From the NCBI GenBank assembly GCA_030490835.1, contig CM059975.1:9429579-9493578 (forward strand): DNA of 64,000 bases. Reading direction: 5' to 3'. The stretch comes from Annona cherimola (Eukaryota; Streptophyta; Magnoliopsida; Magnoliales; Annonaceae). A model generated the notes under the pieces. That model did not search any database. It saw only the letters and a list, made by a program, of their open reading frames with translations, and had not been told where the DNA came from. This document shows positions 1-14,914 of the stretch, in pieces; the first letter of the stretch is position 1, and every line of letters begins with the position of its first letter. The translations under genes and the position numbers were made by a program.

Positions 1-1747
1 AAGTTTTTATTGATTGTTTAGGATTATATTTTGTATAATTTATCATTTTTAATTTTTTTATTATTAAATTCATTTTCAGATCGTTAGAAACCTATTAACA
101 AACTACAAACAAATCCGTTTATGTTAAATGGATTAAGTCCAGTTGGATTGAAATGAGAAAAAACTAATAGAAGGAAATGGCGTGCGTAGATAGTGTTGGT
201 TAATTATAAAGTCAATGAAGGATGTGTTTAGTAATGAATAAAACTTTTGATGAAAAGTTTTGGAGAGTAAAAGTTGTCAAATGATGTGATATGATAGGGG
301 TAATGATGAGTAGTAAAAAGGATAAAGTTAGAATAGATAGGTTAGTTGTGTAAAAATGATTGAAAAGTAGGGTAATTGTATAGGAAAATGTGAGAAAATG
401 ATTAAAAAATATGATAGTTGTGGAGAATGAAAAGTTTTAACTTGAAATTTTTTATTAATTGCCAAACACACCCGAAAATTCCAAAAAAAAAAACAACTTT
501 CAAGGAAGAAAAGATATATAATGGTTGGAAAAAATAGAAGTCTTACGGTACCAGGTACATGTTTGATAAAAAAAAAAAAAGGTTTCTTCTTGAAGATTTT
601 TTGCCCCGATGTAGAGTATAGACTACATCTACATATATGCGTACGTAGTTACATACATGCAAAGCCGAAGTCTGTGCCTACTTGAAACATATATGAGCTT
701 TGCATCCGCACGATTTTGTACGGAGACCGATCAGTATAAAGGATTCGGACAGGAGAGATTTGGATGTCATTGGCCGGATATTTATGTGCTGAAGAGTTTT
801 TTAAGTTTAACGAGGGGAAAGATAAAGAAAATCTGAATGAATGCTCATATCGGGTGATGGAAGTTCTGATCGAAGAATTTTAGCATTGACGTGTATATTT
901 GATTTAACTTGTAAGTTGTAATGTGGTGGTGATGATGATGATGATTAGTGTCCTCAGCACGAAAAAAGAAAAAAGAAAATTCACATATATTTTTCTGCTC
1001 AAATTGGGTCAAGGGATGTGATCTGCTACTCCACTACAATGCAATTTCCATTTGGGCTACCCATCCTGCCTGGCGAACTTGTCCTTACTCTCAGCTTTTT
1101 CAATCCCCCCACCGGACTGGGCTACATTCATAAATAGTTTTAGGCTCCGTCTAGCATTGTGTTTAAGGGGTGTTTATGGCTTATCCGTTTTCAAAACGCG
1201 ATAAATTGAAATTCTATTTGGATAACGTCATAAGCTATGGATATACTTACTGTTATTTTTAGATAAAAAGAAAACTCAGAAGCGTTTAATACAAAAGCTT
1301 CAAAATATGGCTTCTAATAAAAGTGCTCATCCATTCTCTCAAACAAAAACAAAACAGCTATCGCTATGCCAAACAGAGCCTTAGTGGGGTTATTTTTATA
1401 CAGTTGTAGTTAAAGAAGTGCACAGTTTTGGTACACCCTTTAATGCACCACAGGTTCATTTCAAACAGTATATATTCACTACATCTTATCGATTCTAAGC
1501 AAGCTAAGACGCCTGCGAAGCCAGAGATGCTTTGAAGAGAATGAGAAAGCATAAAGAAAACATCATATCAAGCTCCCGAGTAAAAGGAAAGAGTAGAAAG
1601 AATGAATTTAACTTGTGGGCTAATCTAATCCGAAAAGGTAAAAGAAAATTATGAACAAAAAGTTGAACAAAAAAATGAAAAATTTTTCAAAGACAAAACT
1701 AACTCGTACATTCATGGCCCCCTAATAAAAGGCATTTGTGGGCAATA
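1..1747. other. 3' flank of CCC1 and intergenic spacer
   Basis: No coding sequence is recognisable here. The part next to 1747 should hold the CCC1 3' UTR, but I could not place a convincing poly(A) signal. One MITE copy lies at 220-473. The rest is AT-rich low-complexity sequence with short A and T runs. Short open frames (for example 948-1133) have no recognisable protein features. Confidence 0.6.
220..473 (+). mobile_element. Tourist-like MITE, copy 1
   Basis: The ends are GGATGTGTTTAG and CCAAACACACCC. A 3-bp GAA flanks both sides (217-219 and 474-476). The interior (AATGATGTGATATGATAGGGG, then AAAATAGATAGGTTAG-like) matches the copies at 14915, 37665 and 46379. Length, terminal inverted repeats and 3-bp duplication fit a non-autonomous PIF/Harbinger (Tourist) element. 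It has no coding capacity. Confidence 0.8.
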
Positions 1748-4700
1748 CTATGTGAACAGGGTCACAACATCTTTCCGGTATCCTCTGACTATCAATAGCC
1801 TAGGAACATTCTCAACCAACAAATCCATATATTCCATGTAGAAGTAGGACGGATGGTTGACTGGAGGCGGCGGAAGACTGACCAGGACGACTGCAGCCAT
1901 CCTTGAGTACCTGAGTATCGTTGAGTTCAGCTTCAGGGTCGTGTACAGGAACTTATCTACCTGCTGTTCATTCACAACCACTGCCTTCCCATCTGCCATC
2001 AAAGGCCCTCCTGTCTTTGCTGCTGCCTCCTTCATGTCTGCAAGGTAGGCAGCAATGCGCCTCTGCGCAGCGGTAAACGCCTCCAATGAATCATCCTGCT
2101 GGGCCCCACCTTCCACATGTGCCTCCCATGACTTCATGGTCAAAACGATCACCTCCGCCTGCATTCTCAGATCATAAAGGAACTTCTTTACATCTGCCTT
2201 TAACTCCTCAGCCTCTGTGTCTTCTTCGGCAATGCAAAAGACCTGGATTTTGCAGCTCTCAAAGCTTTCCTTCGTAAGCAGAAGCTGGGACAAAAGGAGC
2301 ATAAGGCCTCCATCCCTCACAATCCAATAAAGGTCAATTGTTCCATATTGTTTCTGATACTCACCAGGCCACTCATCTAGACCCTTCACAATCACAACAG
2401 CCTTGTTTGCTATGATACAATCATTGATGATGCTGACAAAGGTGTTCGGAATCTGAGTGAGGTTCTCACTACGCCAAATCTCAGGGTAGCGCATGACAAC
2501 AATGTTGGGCTTGAGATTACCAAGACCCATGGTTTGGACAATGCCACGGAAGCCCTCAGACATGGACGGAGCCACAATAATCTCTGCAACACCCTCACAG
2601 CGCTTGTAGTCGATGTAGGTGCTTAGCTGGCGGCAGGCAGCTTTAGCATCTTCTGCACACTCAAGGTAATCACCATCAAGGATAGAGACGAAGATAGACA
2701 TCCCACGACCTTTCTTCTTCATGCAGTTAGCAAAGTCAGCAAGCTTGGGGTGGCATGGAACATTCTCAGGAAGCTTGCCCCATGGACGGCAGAAGATGAG
2801 TGGGATTGGGTACCAGTTCTTTGGGTGGACTTGACTTGCTGCAATTCATAAAATGGAATGATAATTATATACTAAAGAACATGCACAACTAATTGGACAC
2901 CCCCATAAGAGTCCAGAATTAGCAAATTACAAAAAAGCATGGGCCGTTACTTTGTATCTTTGCCATCTTTTGATGTGACCACATGGTTTAGAAGCAGGAT
3001 TAGCTTTTTTTTGTTTTCTGATAGAAGGATTGGCTAAATTTCATTTCAAAGAAATCTTCCAAAAGCCCATTTATATGTATTGTCAAATTAATATCTTCGA
3101 AAATTGTTCATTTCAATTTATCCAAATATTTCAGTTTTATATTATAAAAAAAACATTTTTAGAGAATATTTTTTTTTATCTTGGATCTAAATCTTCCCAT
3201 CATTACATAACAAATGAAACAAGCCCTAAATGAAGACAATTTATTGCGTAAAAACATAAAGATACCTCCTAATGACCGGAGGCTCCGCAGAGCCAGCTGA
3301 AAATAGGCACTCTTGAACCCATCACCCCAGTCACCAGCCTTCCCCTTTAAAAAGACGTAATAATAAATGAGGCTGGCAAGGGCCAGAGATACCACAGTGA
3401 ATGACCATGAGATCAGAAACATAATCACTGCAAAAAAAAAAAAAAAAAAAAAAAAGAATGCAATGATCATACCTATAGTCTAAAAATGCCAAAAATGAGT
3501 TGCTGGCTGAGAATTTCAGACAAGCATGGAATTTTACCTTGCAACATGAAACTCACACAACCCATAGGTATGTGGAATACAGGAATAGCAAAGGCCTAGC
3601 AAATGGGATTGCTCTTAAAATAAAAAAAGAAAAGTTGTAAAAGTTTGTGTTTTCCTTTTTTTTACTTTAACGGTCATGAAACAAACAGATCTCACCCAAA
3701 GCTATACCAATCTGATTGATGAACTATGATTTTAACAGAACTTTTTATACATTGAAAACCAAAAGCACACAATAACCTTTTATAATGAGTCCAGGGAATC
3801 TTAAGAGATACAAATCAAAGTGAGGGAGATTCTGAGAAGTCCAAAAAAGACAGCAAAATGCCCCTCAAAATCTCAGGAAAGATAAAATAGGAAACGTAAG
3901 AATAACACATTCGTGTGTCCATACATACCCACTGTAAATCGGTGACCCGTCCCCCCACCCAAATCAAGGCCCTAAAAAACCTGTCAACTAAAGTTCTAGG
4001 CATGCTACAAATATAAAATATGTAAAAGCATCAAACATGTGTGTGTGTGTGGGGGGGGTGTCAAATTTCAAATTGCACCTTCTTGTGTCTGTTTGCAGAA
4101 GTTACTAAATGTTGCAAAAATAGACACCAGTATTTCACAAAATTTGACATGGATTGCTGATGGAGGTTCAGAATGCACAAATGGAAAACTTAAAGAGTCT
4201 AATTTGTACACACAACTTAACAGGATATTTTACAATATTTACTAATTCAACAAGATCTAACTTATAATTAAGCAAACTTTACCACACAAATAATTGTAGA
4301 ATCAGTCACAGCAACTGTTTAGCGACCACCCCAAAGAAAAGTGTAGAATGAGGAATGTCGAAATTTATGAACTCTTTAGCTTTTCTAAGCTTACAACCAT
4401 TCTATAGAAAGCTCAAGTAAAAATAACAGCAACTTGAAATTCTAAATGAAATGAATGCATCATACCAATACAGAGACATGCCCCGAGGAGAGAGAGACTC
4501 CAATGGTGAAACTTCCATCGAGGGCGCCAACTTGGAGCATCAAGAAGGTCCAGAAGGAAACACGATAAATTCACACCCGCATAGCACAAAAGGAAAAACA
4601 TGGTTACAGTTGGTGTGATTAGATCCAGATTCCCAAGCACAACGCAACAGATGCAGATAAAGGCTGTAAAAAGAGTTGCAAGATGAGGCTCGCCTCCATC

Positions 4701-5652
4701 TGCAGCCCTGAAATATTTAAGAATAGGAAGAATATCATCATTTGCTATAGCTGCGAGCAGACGTGGGGCTCCTGTCAGACTCTGCAGTGCAGCGCCCAAG
4801 GTTGAAAGGATGATACCAATATAAATGATTGCGGGAACAGGCCAAGCCACTGTAGCAGTAAGAAGTCTGCACAAAAGTCATAAATTTGCCCAACTTTTGA
4901 ATGATAGCGAAACCAAAAAAGGAAATATATGACTAAAAAAATTCCAATCTACTCAAAACAACAAAATAAATTCATCCAGTAGTCCAGAAATAAAAGTTAA
5001 AAGTCCAACACTTCCATGCAACAGGGTTTAGATCCTATTTCCACAGCCCACTTTTTCCACCCCTTCTTCCACACATTCTAATATGATTTGACATCTTCAC
5101 AACCAAATAACCCTCTTTTACTCATTCTATGTTGGCAAACATTATTCACATAAAAATGTGAAAACCTACCCATTTTGTTTTTATCCACTTTATTTACAAT
5201 CATTATCCTTTACCAAAACATCATTTCATCTACTTGCCTCACATTTTCATGTTCCTTTTTTCCAACAATTGTCCCCCATCACCAAACGGAACACAAGATT
5301 TCCAATCCCTCTCTCTTTGCAGCCAATAAAAAAAAGACCACAAAATGTTACCTCACCACTAGGCTGTGCAAAAGTTTAAGCAATGATATGGGTGGACATT
5401 TATTCAGGCTTCCCTGAATATTTCTCAACACAATCTCCAGAACAGTTTAATGTCAGCAAATAAATATATTTAATTTTACTAAAGAAATTATACCCTGAAA
5501 CAAGGCATGGATACAAATTGCAAGGGGACATACCTTCTGATCCCCAAAATCGTTGTGCATAAACCTAGATGCATCCTGATATTTTTTTTAATGAGAGTAT
5601 CCTGATTTATTAAGTTCCATCCATTTGTACATTAATTGAGTAAATAAACCCA

Positions 5653-5683
<31 letters not shown>

Positions 5684-8600
5684 GAACTGTAGTTAGTAGA
5701 TACCGATTTGTCAAAAGTTCTTCTCTTGTGGCCAGAGCTCCAAATAGTAATACAGAAACAAAATACAGAGCAGACGTTACAAGTGTCGCAGCTAATGTTC
5801 CAATGGGTATCGAACGCTGAGTGTCTCTAAGAGATGCAGAGCGATTAGAACCCGCCATGATTCCTGTGACGGCTGGGAAAAAGAGACCTACCAATGCACT
5901 GAAAAAAGTGAACAATTTAATTGCTAGAAATACAGCCAAATGTATTCATTAAACATCACTGGATCATGATAACTTAAGACAAACAACAAATCAGCAAATA
6001 GCCCATGGATAGACACACTGGAGACATTTTTAATAGATAATTAGAAATGTACATATATGAGAAGTTCAAAATGATCGACAACATAAAACATTTCCTACAA
6101 CAGTCTCTCTTATTTGAAAAACAAGAAGAAAATTTCCAGGAATCAGTAGGAAACTAATCACATGATAAGCGGAAGAATAGGAAATCATAATCAGGCCCTT
6201 ATTCTACATGACATTCTCCACAGGAAAAATTATTCACATTATAAGTGGAAGAAGATGATATCATAATCAGTATATAGAAGCAAAACACAAACAAATGGAA
6301 CAGAAAGACCAAGCATTTCATGGTTATGATTAGTTTTCTTTGTATTGATGAAAACACATTTATCATTGATTTGGGAAAAAGAAACTATTGTATTTAAGGT
6401 GTGTTTGGCAATGTATAAAAAACGTAAAGTTAAAACTTTTCACTCTCCATAACTATCCTATTTTTTAATCATTTCTTCACAATTTCTTATACAGCTACCA
6501 TACTTTTTAATAATTTCTACACAACTATCCACACGACTAACCTATCTATTTTAACTTTATCCTTTTTTACTCCTCATTATTACTCCTATCATATCACATT
6601 ATTTTAAAACTTTTATTCTCCAAAACTTTTCATCAAAAGTTTTATTCAGTCTTAAACACACCCTTAATGGAGATGATATCATTTTTTCTCAGGAACTTTA
6701 TCAGTAGAAAAAAAAAATTGAAGGAAAATTGAAGGAATTTCATTAGAACATTTTTATAAGTTAGGGTAAATAAAAAATGCATGTCTAGAAGAACAAAAAA
6801 ATTATAATGAAACAATTAAGCACCTAGATTATATCATGCTTAAACAACCCATTTGTAAAGGAATTATATTTTGTCCTTTTGTCTTTTCAAAAATCTCTAA
6901 TTTTTAAATCCATAGAAAAGTAATAGTATTTGCAATGCAAGTCATTTTATTTTATTAGCGCTATCATTTTAATGTTATGATAACTATCAAATGGTTAAAC
7001 TAAACAATTTGAGAATTTCCCCAAATCATGTTCTCTAACAAAATCAATAATGATCCCCCAATTAGTTGTTGAATGCTATCTAAATATTAAAAACATAGAT
7101 TTTTTCCCTTTGAATTATAAATTGAATTTTTGAATTTACTTCCTCTATGCAGGGACAACAGTTTCAAATTGAAACTGGGTATTGTTTTCAATGAGTCAAT
7201 GTTGTCATATAAATCTCCATAATTTTGTATGATAAATTCAAATATCAATGGTAATAGCGATAATTCCTTCTGATAACTTATAATAATAATGTTGATATGA
7301 ACAGAAAGGAAAGAGGATAATACTTAACACAAAACCAATCTCACCTAGATAATGTCCAATATTAAAAACACTGGTTATGATAACTTACTTGAAGTTCCAG
7401 TAGGTAGATCCATCGGGGTCTGGTATCCCTGCATTGTTAGTAAATTGGTAATCTGAAGCCCAGTTGTCTCTAAACGTACTTGAACTTAACCCCGTGACTC
7501 CAGCTGTAACAGAATTAGAAGAAAATTAGCAGCCAAATGAGCAGAAGAATTAAGGGAAAACATTGAACTACGGAAGTTGTGTTTGTAGACAAATTAATGG
7601 TGGAAAGAAAATTAAAGGAGTAAAAATCCAAGACTTACATGGATCACCATGCCCTGGTGCTGCAAATATTCCAACAAATATGCAAAACAGTGAAAATACA
7701 ACAGGGATAAGGAAAGCTGGTGCAACCTTGTTGATAATTTTAACACCACCAAATACAATAAAACAAAGAAGAATGGTCACAACAATCCCATATATTTGCA
7801 GATCATGTGAGCTTGGAGTAACAATTGTTTCTCTGGCTCCTGATGTGGCATTAACACTCACAGAAGTCTCTGCATTAAGAAAAGTGGAAAGGGGATGCAT
7901 CACCAGAATGAATTCAAGAAGAATTTACTTTTAAAAAAAATTTAACGAGTCTATTAAATTTTATGAATATGAAAATGAGCATACTACAACCATCAAGGGA
8001 CTATATAGCAGACACTATTTCTATCCATGACTCTTTGTGTGTTGATCACATCCACTTCGAGCATTTTTTTAGCCTTTGGTAGGGATTGGGACCAAAATTC
8101 AAGTAATGGGAAACTTGGCTTACCACATAATGGAGGAAAATGACTCTGTGCAAGCCCCTTAATATCACTTGACACAGTTGAAGGGGAAAAAAAGTGATTA
8201 CCATCGTTTTTGCTAAAAAGTCTCTTTAATCTATGAAAAGATTTTGACATCTACAAGAAGATTAAATACCTTACATCTATAAAATAATTCTTGAACAAGA
8301 AGAAACTGCATATAGACCTCAACTCAAAGCCTTAGCCCGGACAAGTTTAAATAAAAATTTCCTTTAAAATGACAACTGCAAACTTAAATATCAAATGTAT
8401 GCCATCCATGGGATTCATCTTTATTTTCATCTCCATATTAAATCAAACTCTCCACTTGATATACACATATATGTATATACAGGGTAGCAATCTAATACAA
8501 CCAGTTGCATATCACTCCTAATACAGATGCATAAATATAATGCCTAGAGTGAGTTGAATCATCAGGTTCTTCATATAATGCCTTCTTCAAATCAGGTGGT

Positions 8601-11600
8601 ACTTGACACTGCAAAGCAACAAGTCGAACTGGTGTTTTATTCATTGGAAGAAATTTTAGGAGACACTATGAATCCATCTCTTTTTCTATGATATTCTCAT
8701 GTTCTTCATAGGTTTTTTGCAATAAACTCGTCAAATCACAAATTAACCCCAGAGTGCTTTGTGCCAAAATTATTACATGATAAGTGTCTTGAATTCATGA
8801 TGAAACCATCAAAAGAGGAGAAATATAGTTTTACTAACAAAAAGATATGTGATATTCTTTACAATGAAAATAAGAATTATACATGACCTCCCCAAATTCC
8901 CAGCCTAGATAAGTGTAAGCAAGATCCTCCTATATCAAAGGAGATGGGATTAAACAACAACACTGAACACAAACAAGGCCAATTGGAGCTTCTTAGTGGC
9001 TTATTCTCAGTTACTTCGCACATATATGTGCGGAAAGACAATATCTACATATTAAGGAGGACATCCAACAAATTGAAAGTTAAATCAAAACCATTTCTGA
9101 TCAGGCCCTCATGCAAAGAGGTTGGATGCATTTTAATGGTTGGAATTATGTGATCGACAAATAATTATGGCAATTCGAAAACTATAACCACGATTTGGAC
9201 ACTATCGGAAGATTGTCATTGACAGGATAATATTCACAATATTTGAGATTGACAGGTCAATCATGATGAGTCTTTTGTAAAAAATTGTCCTCTAAATCAA
9301 GCTGCAATACTGAATGAAATAAATGGGATATAGAAGGAAATATTAAGCCAACAGTCACAGGTAAACAACAGCCTTTCAAAAGATAAACCTCACTGACACT
9401 TGTCAAGAGGCTCAAGACTTGGAATGGAACAACGACAGTGAGCGCTGGTCAGCCACAAGTAGTAGCCAAACATAAAATGAGAACATGGATGCAAAAAAAC
9501 AAAAGGAATATAGTTTTCTCAATAGTTACCTTTAAAAATGCTGGCTGCAGGAACAGCACCTAGGAATGTTTCCACAGCTCCCAAGACGTACCTGAAAAGC
9601 ATCATAGAATACATTAGAAAAAGCAGCACTACAAAGATTGTTCAAAAAAATTATAGCTTCATTGATAAGAATACTCATATCACTGCACAAATCAAGCTTG
9701 AGCAAACATGATAAAGCTATTGGATACTTGCCAACTAAACATGGCAAGGGCTTGATTCTCATTATTCAAGTTTAGAGAGTCAACTCGGAACTTCTTAAAG
9801 AAATTTCCTGTGTGATTTTGTGAGCAGGGCAACTATTTCAAGATTTCATGAGTTCACAACATGGCACTTACAAGGCTCCAGCAACTGCATTCCCTAGGAA
9901 GAAGCACAAGCCAATACTAACACCAACCTCTGGACCAAGGGCTCTTCCAATGAGATAGTATGGACCCCCGCCCTGAAAGTGCAAGACAGGAAAGATTGGC
10001 ATGAAGACATAACAAGTGAACGAATGAGATGGGAAAAGGCTTGAAGATGATGATCAAGTCCAACAACAAAATTATCAGCAATGGATATTAACCAGCCTTT
10101 ATTTAATTTCAGGGAGATGAAAGATTTGCATCTCACCTTGGAAGGAGGATATCAAGGCATACGTTTTTGTTTAGAATTAACAGTAACGTTTAGCTTACGT
10201 CTTCCAGGTATTGATAAAGTAACCCAGCAACAACACCAAATTAAAAAAAATGTAATTCCAATGCCTTTTGTTTTACACAGTATAGGGGCTATACACCAAA
10301 AAGGATTCGCAGGTAACATCCACAGATATTGTTCTGTCTACACAATAGGTACAACTGTACAAGTTTGAGTTTCAGTTCCACTGGATTTTCTGAACTCATT
10401 ATAGACCGACATCAGATATAGATGCCCTACATTGTTTACTTTTTTTTTTTTAAAAAAAAAAAAACACAATTCTTAATGATTTAATCAGGTCCTTGCAATG
10501 CCAATTGTCAGCTTGTAGATGTTATTCCATAACTGGAAAAAACTACTTTCATCTGTCATCATACATCCTGAGCCCCACACAAAGAATTTACAATTCTTTT
10601 TCCAGGAGGATCAGACTCAAAACTAAATTACCCAAACAGAAAACAAGAAAAGTAATTTAAAAGCAGATAGAAAGAATGGCACTACCCACAATGTACCTTC
10701 ATTGCACCATTCGTTGCAATTGCACTCAATGAGATTGAAGTTAAGAATGTGCAAAGGCCACAAAATGAAACCAACAGAAGCGATTCACCAATGCCTGCCA
10801 TACCAACAATCCTGCAAGTAAACTGTTAATATTAAGATTGTTTCCAGACATTAATGAGAATGGTCATTGGTGAAAGGATATCTGATGGGACTCCCAAGTC
10901 ATAGAGTATGCCATGATGCGAACAGAACCATAAGAAATTTACCTTTTTTAAAAAAAAAAAAAAAAATTGGAAATCAATGAGAGCAATAGTTAGCAGGACA
11001 CCATATACTACAACACCTCTGTGATTTTATCTTTACTCTATTCAGACCAGCTTTTGTAACCAATCATGATGCAATTTTATATTTACACACCACAATACCA
11101 TATTCATTATGTTATTTTATCCTTTTTGCAGTACACTCTAAGTTTTCTATTACAGTCATCCCAACGCTAAAGATGCATACAGAATCCAACATTTTACAGT
11201 GCCAGGGAACTTCCCAGGCATCTTGTTTGCAGGTCATCCGTTGTCTTGTTGATAGTAAGTCAAAATGCACATTAATAAAAAAGTCATGACCATTAGTATC
11301 AAATACAGTTTCCCCCTCTACAAACCAATATTTGGGAAGTCCCTGAGGAGTAGGTTTAACAGATTTCTAGGTCTTAAATAAATAACTCAAATTTTTTATG
11401 TCATTGGTATCAAAGCCTAGCAACCATCAATCTAGTATAAAGTCGATCCTTCATGAGAAAAGACGACTGCTTTTTTTCTTTTAACCAAATATGTCATCCC
11501 TTCCTATTGGAAAACTCTTCCTTTTTATTTTCCTCCTATGTGTTGTGCATGCAACATCCAAACAAAAATATCACCATCAACAGTTGGATTTGAATCAGAT

Positions 11601-14313
11601 CCTATACGACAATGCCAGATTTAAACATTTAAATTTCTTGGATCAAATTCAGACTACTGAAGTAGGAACGGTAATAATGACTGCATTTGGATATTATTCA
11701 ATCACAAAATGTTTGAAATAGTATAATTAATTCAAAGATGTACACAAAGGAAAAATGCAAATCTAGTAATCAAGAGCAACACAACAAAGAAAAGAAATTA
11801 GTGGTGCTGAAAATATTATTACCAAGAAAAACGAATATAATAAATAATGCCCAATATATTCTGCAAGCATGGGACAAAGACGCCCATCATTGTTCCAAGT
11901 TTCACATCAGCTGGCTGCAAAATCAGTCAGGTTCAATAACCAAATTACAGAAATTTCCAAATAAGAGAGCTGAAAGCAAAAGGAAGAATGACAACTAACA
12001 ACAAAATTCCTAAAACAAATAAATAAATTCCTTCCAAAACAGCACATATTGTTCTTTCCTTTAGTTTTTGAAACCAAAGGATTTGTTTACGTTTATATTT
12101 TAAACTGCACTGCAAGATTTTTTGGAGATGAGGTACCTTGGGATGACCCAGAGTGATGGAAATATCCTCCCCATCCCTAGGACTTGAAGGTGCTGCAATT
12201 TGCTCACCTGTCATACTGCAATTATGTATTTCATTAATCATTTTAGAGAAATGTGACTCCTACCAATCGCATAGCAGAATCCATGGCAAGAGGTAACAGA
12301 ATTCAAATAAAACAGATGAGTAGTAGGCTTCCACCAGCGAGGTGTGCCATTTGACAACAATTTTTTAAAAAGCTGCATATTCAACAACAACATGGAAGTG
12401 AGAAGAAATACTAGTACCTCTTAAGACCCAAAATATTGACAAGAGAATCAAAACCAAATAGCTCCAATTTTGATTCCGTTTGTGATCCTTCAAGTCCTCC
12501 ATGTGTATCATCTCCCCCACTCGTCCCTGCCTTTGATTGTGAGGGCACTCTGATTTTCCTACCATACAGGCAAAACAGAAAGGGAGAAAAAAAGAACAAA
12601 GAAAAAACATACTATTAATTACTAGATAATACTTTCAAATGGCCAATAACTATAAAAAGAAAGTATGTCAATTATGAATGCATGATACATTCAAGATATG
12701 TGAAGGCATTTCTTAAAACACCAAAAAACTTTTATCAAAGACTAGGTATGTAGTCACAAACTTATCACCATATACAGTTAATTGAATGTGCAACAGAAAT
12801 GTCTTACAGGAACTAGCCACCGAAATTGAGCATATATCACAGTTAACTTGAAGTAAGACATAAGTGACAGGCAAACTGAATTTATAATTGAATTAACCTG
12901 TCGCAATCAAAATGAGAACAGGTAAATAAAGAGTTAGTTTGAATTAAGCATAACATTCTGTCTCTGCCAGCTCATTGACATTTTAAATGGCAGGACTCAG
13001 TTCACAGATACAATCCACATGAATCTAATCCTGCTTTTCCCTATGTAGCAATGTTGAATTTTCAGAAAATTTTTGTACATCCTATACTGGTATTAAAACC
13101 AATGTCAAATGATTTCATTTAGCATCAAAGTAGGCATTGTAGACTTCTCGAGTAGACATCATTACTTAAAGCTTGGCAGACCACCTTCCAGGCTGCCAAC
13201 CAGGTAATGTATTCCAAACCCGCAACAATCCTGCCTGCCAAATCTTTCCAAGGGATAAGTGTATTGAAAAATTTTTTGCAAACATGCCAGCTCTGTTGGA
13301 CATTGGATTCAGATACCAACATGCCCATCATATCAATTTTAAATCAGGAGAAGCATTGAGAGTTGTTTCCCACACATATCAAGTAACCTATGTGGATTCT
13401 ATTGCACCATTTCTGTTAATCTTGAGTTATGTCCTCATTTAGCCAAGTGTTTTCATATCTTTTGTGATAACTTCTTAATATATCCTCTTATATCTTTCTC
13501 AAGTTCCCTCATAACCTTCTACTTTGATGAATTCAATCCTCCTAATCCATGCCATTCTCAGTCTCCGTTCCACATGAGTAAACCAGTGAAGTGTACTTTC
13601 TCTCATTTTATTACCCATGAATTCCACCTTGGTTTCCACAGATATACTAATTTTACCTTTTTTTTTCTGTTTGGCCCTTCCTGATATCTATGTCACACAT
13701 TCACACGCCTTGGTCTTCTCAAATTATTTCGTTTCTAGATTAATCTTTTCTGGTTTTGATGTCGATCATCATGTCCATATCAAATAATTTATTGGACACC
13801 TGTAATGCAAACATATATTATCAGAAATGAGATAATGAATGTATTCGTAATAAATCCGTTATGATGTGTCAGTGTTCGGATAGCTTCACATTCAATATTA
13901 AGTGAAAATAGCAGCAAACATCATGAAGGGTGGTCGCGGTTATCAATTGGTCATTTGAATTTAAGCTGTAAAATTCCAACTTGGTAAATACAGAGAGCTA
14001 GATTTCATCTGATGAAGGTTATCACGTCTGACAAGAGTTCAAGCCATGCATTCCCAACAAAGAGAAAAGCACATCAGTTGAGAAATTGGATTAATCAACG
14101 TGAATGAACAGAAGAGAGGGGGAAGAGGAAGATATGGAGGTTTTCAGCTTACTTCATGCTGGGAGGTCCTGAAGGGGCAGAAGAAGAAGATCCAGAGGAA
14201 TCGGCGGACGATATCTCGAGAACTGCTCGATCGTGTGCTTGGACAGGCTGGTAATGCCGCCCTCTCTGCGCGGAGAGCTCCTCCTCCTTCCCCTCGACAT
14301 CGCCATTCTCCAT
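1748..14313 (-). CDS. CCC1: Cation-chloride cotransporter CCC1 (SLC12 family), complete, 13 coding exons
   Basis: Electroneutral K+/Na+/Cl- cotransporter. In plants CCC1 is known from Golgi/trans-Golgi membranes and affects ion balance and development. Coding exons from 5' to 3': 14153-14313, 12418-12558, 12137-12215, 11823-11914, 10697-10811, 9872-9972, 9530-9591, 7639-7869, 7389-7503, 5704-5898, 4466-4866, 3266-3427, 1748-2838. They join in frame to 2946 nt (981 aa; Arabidopsis CCC1 is about 975). All introns are GT-AG. The start ATG (14311-14313) has an in-frame TAG 12 bp upstream. The N-terminus (1-127) is cytosolic and contains [19 protein letters not shown]. Residues about 130-600 are the 12-helix permease core with [18 protein letters not shown] and [18 protein letters not shown]. 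The SLC12 C-terminal domain (about 620-981) has [20 protein letters not shown] and [14 protein letters not shown]. No stops or frameshifts were seen. A MITE sits in the intron between 5898 and 7389. Confidence 0.97.
3432..3455. repeat. A24 homopolymer (T24 on the coding strand) at a CCC1 splice acceptor
   Basis: Twenty-four consecutive A on the plus strand. In the direction of transcription this is an uninterrupted T24 polypyrimidine tract followed directly by GCAG and exon 12, which ends at 3427. Confidence 0.9.
5653..5682. repeat. (TAA)n microsatellite in a CCC1 intron
   Basis: About ten tandem AAT/TAA units lie about 20 bp downstream (in transcription) of the 5' splice site that follows exon 5704-5898. 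Confidence 0.85.
6397..6663 (-). mobile_element. Tourist-like MITE in a CCC1 intron, copy 2
   Basis: Ends AGGTGTGTTTGGC and AAACACACCC, with TTA on both sides (6394-6396 and 6664-6666). The interior is the reverse complement of copy 1. It lies in the CCC1 intron between exons 7389-7503 and 5704-5898. Confidence 0.85.
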
Positions 14314-14914
14314 TGATCTTTCCTAGGATCGAGAGAGACCGAGATAGATTCAGATCTGAGAATGAGGAGGAGCGGGGACCTTGTTGCCCGAACCTTAACA
14401 AGGGCCTGTTTCTAGAATGACGAAAAATGCATTCAGGAGTTCGAAATACGGACGATTGACGGGGTTTTTCTCCACTCCGTATGAACATTCCTGATCCGGG
14501 GCAGTTATTGTTAATCTGGCACCCTGTGCCACTTCATACGCAGGCTTACAAGGCAAATACTAGGATAAAATAAAATTAGAGAAATTAAATTGGTTCCATT
14601 CTAAATTTAGTACTATTTATCAAACAGAGACGGATATTAGAACCTTTTTTTCTTCAAAAATAAATTCCTACGAAGCATAGAAACGCACTAAGATATTTAT
14701 GGCTTGCTATAAAAGTTGTATCAACACTTTATTTTTGACTGTTCAATTCCAATGGTTTTTTCAAGCCGAATTTGCGTCATCAAATCGCGTTCTTGCTGAT
14801 GCTCGAAAGCCATCAATATGTTTCACACCTGGGCTCGTGTGCCCCATGTCTAGGATTCGATCCCTAGTAGCAAGAGCGCTGTCTCATGCGCGTAAAAACC
14901 ATGTAAGGCCGTAA

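Noticed and set aside
14800..14880. tRNA-like or SINE-like element (GGATTCGATCCC resembles a polymerase III B box)
   Set aside because: No matching A box at the right distance, no cloverleaf, no flanking direct repeats and no tail.
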